This document shows positions 57,430 to 64,000 of a DNA stretch of 64,000 nucleotides, one piece after another. Origin of the DNA: Branchiostoma floridae (lineage: Eukaryota > Chordata > Leptocardii > Amphioxiformes > Branchiostomatidae). Within the stretch, counting starts at the first letter, position 1, and every line of letters starts with the position of its first letter. Position numbers and translations under genes: made by a program. Location: the NCBI RefSeq assembly GCF_000003815.2, contig NC_049981.1, positions 31,647,811 through 31,711,810 of the forward strand, written 5' to 3'. A model generated the notes under the pieces. That model did not search any database, had not been told where the DNA came from, and was given only the letters and a program-made list of their open reading frames with translations.

Positions 57430-57640
57430 TGATGACCCCCTGGGGATTAGCCCAATTCTGCAGAATTCTGCACAATTCTGGGAACTGGAGCCAGAATTCT
57501 GCAGAATTCTGGGAACTGGAGCCAGAATTCTGCAGAATTCTGGGAAGCCTGAGTCAGAATTCTGCAGAATTCTGGGATGCCTGAGCCAGAATTCTGCAGA
57601 ATTCTGGGAAGCTAAGCCAGAATTCTGCAGAATTATGAGA
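57430..57640. repeat. ~31-bp tandem repeat (CCAGAATTCTGCAGAATTCTGG)
   Basis: About six units, each containing a palindromic AGAATTCTGCAGAATTCT core. Confidence 0.95.
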
Positions 57641-58290
57641 ACTGAAACCTGGGTCAGGTGTTCTCACAGTTCAGTGAAGTGAGGTTCATTGTTGATGTGG
57701 TGAATCTTGTCTGGTGGTGGAATCTTAAACATAGTCCCTAGGGAACTCTTTTCTGATTATTGGCCAGATAGACTTAGAAAATGGCTCACAGTAAAATGTC
57801 AGTAGCTATCAGGAAACTGTCAGTGCTAAGAAGAGGGTCTGCATGCAGGATCCAATGGACCGATCCCGATCGAACGTATATCAATATAACAAATAGAACA
57901 AAGCAGAACCCTGTATTCTATTTCGAACACCTCCGTCAAAAACAGCCCCAGTTGAACAGAAATGGCCAAAGAAAAATGCTATGCTATTCTTTCTTGAAGA
58001 CTACACCCACCGAGTATACTATTGTGGGAAGGAGAGCCACTGCATAGCATTACATTGTTGGTGGACAGGATGCACGTGTAGAGCAGGGTATGTATAAGAC
58101 ACGGGACTCTGCACTAGCGGACTTTGTAGAAGTGTCCCATTAGTTGGCGTGTAATACAAGCTCCACGAGTGCCTGAGCTGCTTTCTTCTTGATTTCGCTT
58201 TTATCATGAGCATGAATGCAGCTGTTATGCATGCAACAAACGCAGCAGAAACACTGTCACAGATATATGTACCCTCACCTGCATCGACCG

Positions 58291-58872
58291 TACAAGGGGC
58301 GTTCAATAAGTAATAACTCTGACTCATTTCCCATAGCAGGAGATTAATGAAACTTGGCACAGTTATTAGTCTTTCTCTTCATAGGAACCATCCAGAGTTA
58401 TGCATTTCTCCCATCGTTTGATGCAGCTCTGGACACCGTTTTTGTAGGACACCCCAGGTTGGTCCTCCAACAGATGCCTCATCAATGGCGGAAGAGGAAC
58501 GACCAGGTCTGGGAGCTGTTTCCACAGACTTCCGGCCATGTTTGAATTCAGGATGCCAGCGTTTTACAAGGTCATATGATGGGGCATCATCACCATAAGT
58601 TTCTTTCATTTCATCAAAAGTCTCCTTTGGTGTGCGTCCTTTCAAATACAAAAACCGGATCACTGTGCGACACTCAACTGGCTCCATTTCACACCTGGTC
58701 GATTTCACTCCTAACTCAGTTCAAACACCAGTAAATTAGAAACCACAATTAGTTCAGAGCTTTTTTTTGCAACATAAACTATAGAGATATGAATCATTAC
58801 ACATGCAAAATTTCATCTAGATCAGACAACTGGAAGTGGGTCAGAGTTATTACTTATTGAACGCCCCTCGTA
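58291..58872 (-). mobile_element. Internally deleted mariner element
   Basis: Both ends are bordered by TA and match as inverted repeats: AGGGGCGTTCAATAAGTAAT and its complement. ~580 bp in place of the usual ~1.3 kb. It carries the start and the very end of a transposase but not the DDD catalytic core, so it is non-autonomous. Confidence 0.92.
58379..58708 (-). pseudogene. Mariner transposase remnant, catalytic core deleted
   Basis: ATG at 58,708 opens a mariner-type DNA-binding region: RTVIRFLYLKGRTPKETFDEM, SYDLVKRWHPEFKHGRKSVE and APRPGR. After about residue 76 the frame jumps to the family's C-terminus in a shifted frame (VQSCIKRWEKCI is read in another frame from ~58,430). The catalytic aspartates are absent. 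Confidence 0.88.
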
Positions 58873-59757
58873 ACACAGGCGCCATCGATCGTCGACAATG
58901 TTCAGAGTTTGTCACATTCTACGCAGAGGGAAACAACGTCATCATATCCCTGTTGGTCCCTTTGCATAGAAGAATGGGTTTCATACCTCAGATGCGACGA
59001 AAGCAAAGTTTATATGGTGGGAGCGCCCAAGTGCGACAATTCTAGGGGGGATCGGGGGCATGCTCCTGCGGGAAACTTTTGGAATGCCTACAACATGTTG
59101 AGTGCTGAATTCGAAGACCCGAAGCATTGCACTTTATTTTATGGGCAAATTTTGCTGACGACTAGCTTAAAGCTTAATGACATTTTTCTTGGCAGCAAAG
59201 GTTTTTCTAGGACAACGCAGTTGATCTCCTTTGAATAATCGAGTCATCATTACAGTCATTCACACAGCGTTTAGTTGCCTTGTTATGTACAATTTCTTAC
59301 AAACTTGTACTACATGATCAACAGTGATGAAACACTGCATTGCCAATGCTAATACCATTGCTGTTTCAAGGCACCTCTATAGTACTTAATACCAGTAGCC
59401 TCTAGTTTATCTAAGTAAGTAGGTGTGACAGATTGATTGGTTAGTGAGTTTCCCATGTGACATCACTAAAGTCACTTGCTACAGTACACATGCATCATGA
59501 GCCAAGCATCTGATGTGACATCTGTGTGACATGTGTGATGTCTACTAGTACTGTACATTCCCAGACCTTGGCATAAAATTGCAATTTAAGCGTGAAATCA
59601 CAGGCCTGGGATGCCCTGTCTGAAGTCTCTCCTTGCTTAGAAGATCGTGTGCACTTTTATATCTCACAAAACAATGAAATAACCCTAATAGGCTAGCTGT
59701 CTGGGAAAGAACACATACCTTGGGCAAATTGTCAAGGAATTGACATGCAGATGAGTA

Positions 59758-59907
59758 TTAATCTCCAAGCAGATCCTACAGTAGCATAAGATTATCAAAA
59801 GTTGGCTTCGTGAGGAATGTGTTTCGCTACCGGCGCAAATGGACACTTTTAGGATGACTACACTCCTTGGAAGGTCTTTTGCCATTGTAGTGTCTGCTTC
59901 GAGATTA
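59758..59907. mobile_element. TAATCTCC-family MITE
   Basis: Left end TTAATCTCCAAGCAGATCC; right end TGTCTGCTTCGAGATTA. Shorter than the copy at 3,189. Confidence 0.85.
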
Positions 59908-60576
59908 GATGAGTATAACATCTGTTGGTTGAAGCTCCCTTTCCTGATCCTTCTTGTTTTTCCCAGGAGCTCCCTGATAGTTTCTGATGCCTGATGTACA
60001 TGACAGTATACATTGTATTGTGTAATGTCACCAGTGAACACACTCAGTGTCCACCCTTCTGGGAGAGGAAGAAATTATCAAATGCCTAATAGTATCTGTA
60101 TCTCTGCAAAGATGATCCACATCCTTGAATGTGCATAGAACTCTTAACTTGCAAACCAGCTAAAACTTGAATCTCTTTTTTACCACAGACTGCAATTTCA
60201 TTTCTAGACTTGGACTAAGAACAAACTTTATCAATGGTCTTATATATATATGACGCTCATCTGGAGACAAAATAGGTGATTGACAGGCTTAGTAATTGCT
60301 AATCTCCCACTCTGCCAGACCCTGCCACAGATCTGAGGTTGGCCTCCCCTCTGGCTTCCCCTTTGGGAAAGTAGAAATATAACTCTGTCTTGGGACTTGA
60401 TAGCAGCCTGCCAGTAAGACAAGTACCACTATGTGTGTGTGTGTGTGTGTAAGAATGGGCTTGCCAGGAACAGAAATTTGTTTCTTTCTTGAATATCTAT
60501 TTTCTAGAACAGAATCTGTACAACAAGAAGGTCGAGCATAAATCATTGTAAAGCCAAACTGGTAATGTTACAGGAC

Positions 60577-62903
60577 TTTTCCCCGCAAAAACATTCCCCG
60601 TCAGATTTTTTTTAGCTTTCCCCGTTGTCATAGAGGATTCCCCCAGTCTGGACTTTTCCCGTCAGCATTCCCCGTTAGAGAATTCCCCGTCGTTGTTGGA
60701 GCATTCCCCGTCGGCATGCTTGTGGTTTCAATACAAGGGCATAGGAGCCCAAAATATACATGTTTAGTCAAAAATGGCCGAAAACTCCAAAATAACTCAT
60801 TTAAGTGATTAATGAAGAAAGCGTTGGTGGGGTTGATCCTGTGAGCATATGTCCAATGCACCTGTGTACCAAATTTCAGGTCATTTGAATTCCATACAAG
60901 GGCATAGGAGCCAAAGATATACATTTGTAGTAAAAAAATGGCCAAAACCCCCCAAATAACTAATTTTTTAAGTGACCTATAAAGAAAGTGTTGATGGGTT
61001 CCTATGCTCATATGTCCAATGCGCCTCTGTGCCAAATTTCAGGTTAATAGGTTGTAATACCTGAGGGCGCAGGGGCCCAAAATATACATATTTGGTCTAT
61101 TCAAAAAATGACCAAAAACCCTAAATATCATAATTTCTAAGGCATCTATCTAAAAAGTGAACAAAATTCTGGGGGTATTTGCTATCCCTACCTCCATGCC
61201 AAGTTTCAGCTCATTTGGCCCCCAATGAAAAAGTTGAATCAAATTGAACAGGATTGATTTGACAGGAGCAGGAGAACAGACAAAGCAAAAACAATAGTAA
61301 CTAGAGTTCCACGAACACATACCTTTGCCAAATAAACCAGGTTTGTTATGTAGAATGTGTTACTCATTACATTTTATTTTATATGCCTGGAGTTGGTTCC
61401 CATTGCTCATACAAATGAGATCCCTATTTACATAATAATATTAAATTGTATCAAGCATCACTTAAGTTATCAGCATACCAAAAATCATGATGATACTTTC
61501 ATCCTTCTTGAAACCGGCTCCTGCAGTTCAAGGAAAGACGTTAGCGGACCCAAACATACACCTCTTACTCTCTGCCATCTTTTTCAGTTACATATGTGAC
61601 AAATTTGAAAGTCCTATCACTGAATGCAGTGGATTTATCAACTTCTGTCATTAATTATGCAAATTAACTGTTAATTTGCATAGCTAGTATCTCATTGTGT
61701 AAGTTTTTACTTAGGCTATCTACATACCAAAAATCATGACGATCCGTCAACACGTTCATATTTTCCCATTAATTATGCAAATGAGATCATCATCTGCATA
61801 ATTAATAATGTATTGATATTTCTTTCTTTCTCAGCTACAAATGTGACAAGTTTAAAAGTCCTATAAAGGAATGCAGTGGATTTACAAACTTTCCTCATTA
61901 ATTATGCAAATTAGCTGTTGATTTGCATAATTATAATTCCATCATGTAAGTCTTCCCTTCGGCTATCTACAGACCAAAAATCATGACGATCCGTCAACAC
62001 GTTCATATTTTCTCATTAATTATGCAAATGAGGCCGTCATTTGCATAATTAATATGCATTGATATTTCTCTCTTTCTCATCTATATATGTGACAAGTTTG
62101 AAAGTCCTATCGTGAAATGCAGTGGAGTTATAAACTTTCCTCATTAATTATGCAAATTAGTTGCTGATTTGCATAATCAGTATTTCATTATGTACATTGT
62201 TACCTGGGCTATCTACATACCAAAAATCATGACGATCCATCAACACGTTCTCCAGTTATTCTCGTCCAAAGTTTGAAAGGAAATCGGTGACTGCAGTTCC
62301 AAACAAGCCGCTAGGGGGTCCAAACTTACGGCACTTACTCTCTGCCCCAAGGGCTATCTACCACTAAAAAATCATAACCACAGCATGTCCAGAACACGAG
62401 ATATCAAAAATTGAGGTTCTGCTGCAGTACCTTAGCAAGCCGCTAGGGGGCCCATTATCGAACTTGACCTTCGTTTTCCCGACCCCTACCCACCTACCAA
62501 ATATAATCGGGATACATCAAAGGCTTCTGGAGTTATGCTGTTAACAGACACACAGACACACACACAGACAGACTCACAAGCCTAAAACATAACCTTAGCC
62601 ATTCTGGCAAAGGTAAAAATCCATACTGTAAAATGGATTGCAATATAACAATATATTTCACCATACCTAACGTTCTAGACATAGATGGGGAAAACACCAG
62701 ACACCAGATGGATCCGTAAATGAATATTTGTTGAAAAGACCAGACGGGAAATGCCCCTGACGACGGGGAAAAATATGACGGGGAATAATCCATAACGATG
62801 GAGAGAGTTCCACGACGACGGGGAAAAAGTGGGGAATGCTCCATAACGACGGGGATCAACCCCCCCAAAAAAATCCGACGGGGAAACGTCTTTGCGGGGA
62901 AAA
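60577..62903. mobile_element. 2.3-kb element with TTCCCCGTC-rich inverted ends
   Basis: The left ~140 bp begins TTTTCCCCGCAAAAACATTC and repeats TTCCCCGTC. The right ~140 bp is its rough complement, ending GACGGGGAAACG-x-TTTGCGGGGAAAA. Inside are three ~165-bp units (CAAGGGCATAGGAGCC), three to four ~220-bp units (ATTAATTATGCAAAT, CATGACGATCCGTCAACACG) and a CTGCAGTACC block at 62,385. No transposase. Confidence 0.75.
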
Positions 62904-62949
62904 CTCATGGAGCAAAGCTAAACTTGTACTGACCAAGGAGGTTATAATT

Positions 62950-63960
62950 ACATCATGCTGACAATCTTGAAGTCACATAGCCTTTCTGAGGCCGTGGGTT
63001 GTTATACACTGTGTCCAGGACAGAGCCCAATCCTCTCCTTCCACCACCTATTACCTCCCCAACCCCCTTTGTACAATTGGATGGAGTAAGGGAAGTCAAG
63101 GGATTTGAACCTAGGACCTCTATTTTCTAGGTCAACCACCCTAAAGCATTTACCCAACACAACAGGACACCAAGGCTACTATTATAATAGACTTATAAAG
63201 AAGTGTAGGAGTCCAGACAAAATATGTCAGTAGGTAGCTTACTGCATAAGCAAGGCATGATTGTATCACAGGGGCATATATGAACAAACAAAATACTAAC
63301 ACAAGTAATTGCTAGCTTACAGATTTCAAACCAGTCTACTACATGTACTGGTAATGCCATATTGCCTGAATAACAAGAAAATCTTACCGGTATAGAATCT
63401 ATTTACAAAATACAGTATTTTCATCTTTAACTAAAACTTACGTTTTATGACAAAGATAAAGTTTTATCTGATAACTTTTTTTTAATTTTTTTTATTCTGT
63501 TTTCTTTAGCCAGGGTAGCCCAACCCAGTGTAACTACACAGTGAGTGCTTGACAGTGGGGCCTTGGATACTTTCAATACTTTCTTTCAACGGCAGGGTGG
63601 GGTGGGTGAAAGGATTTCCACTGAAAAACAGTGAGAGGCTGAGACATCTGACTCTGTCAGTCATTTCGTAGTCTGTACACAATATGTGATGGCAGCCCAC
63701 AAAACCACAGGGGGAAACTTCCAATCCTTGTCTGTTCCAGGGGTCAAGGGGTCAAATAGTATCCTTCCATACACTGGGAACATCCCTGTAGAGTCCTATA
63801 GATCTGATACAGTTTGTTCAATGTATATGATCCCCCTTTTTTAAATATTGACTCTTTGGAAACATTATCAAGTCATTACAAAATTTCAAAGTGCACAAAT
63901 GTACATTTTGTATAGTTCATCCCACTAGTTCCATCACTCAGTGAACAGGACTTAGATTGT
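62950..63960. other. Gene-free stretch with a SINE head fragment
   Basis: GGATTTGAACCTAGGACCTC at ~63,100 reads as a T-arm on the minus strand. No other structure seen up to the candidate exon at the window edge. Confidence 0.35.
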
Positions 63961-63964
63961 TTAC

Positions 63965-64000
63965 CTATGGTGGACTCAGATGCCACATGGCTGAACTCTG
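63965..64000 (-). CDS. Possible upstream RTK exon, cut by window edge
   Basis: Read on the minus strand, the edge sequence gives EFSHVASESTI followed by one base and ATAG|GTAAAC. The one-base overhang fits the two-base start of the Ig1 exon at 40,019. Only 36 bases are visible and the join would span 24 kb, so this is a candidate only. Confidence 0.2.
   Translation of the reverse strand, partial: QSSAMWHLSPP

Noticed and set aside
60628-61035. 135-codon minus-strand frame
   Set aside because: Translation of the inverted end and internal repeat units of the 2.3-kb element; internally repetitive.

Overview
The window looks like a piece of an intron-rich invertebrate-chordate genome, most likely an amphioxus (Branchiostoma). 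That assignment is inference. It rests on a receptor tyrosine kinase (RTK) with immunoglobulin (Ig) domains and small conserved exons, on dense palindromic MITEs and tRNA-headed SINEs, and on many ACATGTAC-rich intergenic stretches. No bacterial operon, CRISPR array, rRNA gene or functional tRNA gene was seen. Most open frames longer than 60 codons are chance frames inside repeats.

Main gene. An RTK lies on the minus strand from about 40,019 (5'-most exon I can place) to 22,593 (stop). I could place 19 internal exons and two alternative last exons. Their splice phases chain without a break and give 899 residues, or 890 with the other last exon. The order is five Ig domains, one membrane helix, a juxtamembrane stretch with tyrosines, an unsplit FGFR/RET-like kinase domain and a short tail. 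The signal-peptide exon is not identified. It lies in the 40-64 kb stretch or beyond; a fragment at the right edge (63,965-64,000) has the right phase but cannot be proved.

The most unusual property of this gene is that the edges of many of its exons, splice site included, are copied in the flanking introns. Fourteen extra acceptor-plus-exon-start copies precede the kinase hinge exon. Five extra donor copies follow the transmembrane exon, each joined to the end of a MITE. Further copies surround both Ig5 exons, and single copies derive from at least three other exons. The two last exons are diverged duplicates that exchange a C-terminal Tyr for Phe.

Second gene. A minus-strand gene starts at 12,369 with a signal-peptide exon (12,271-12,369), a TATA-bearing upstream region near 12,750 and a second 46-bp exon at 8,978-9,023. 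The rest probably lies to the left of the window. Its first intron and the sequence beyond exon 2 hold AGGTCA and TGACGTCA clusters.

The rest is repeats. 0-8 kb: SINE debris, two palindromic MITEs, a hAT-like MITE and a ~200-bp tandem repeat. 10-19 kb: SINEs, MITEs, a mariner remnant and a 100-N assembly gap. 40-48 kb: three blocks of tandem satellite. 48-64 kb: MITEs, SINE pairs, a 2.5-kb inverted-repeat element with a dispersed 14-mer, an internally deleted mariner, and a 2.3-kb element bounded by TTCCCCGTC-rich inverted repeats.
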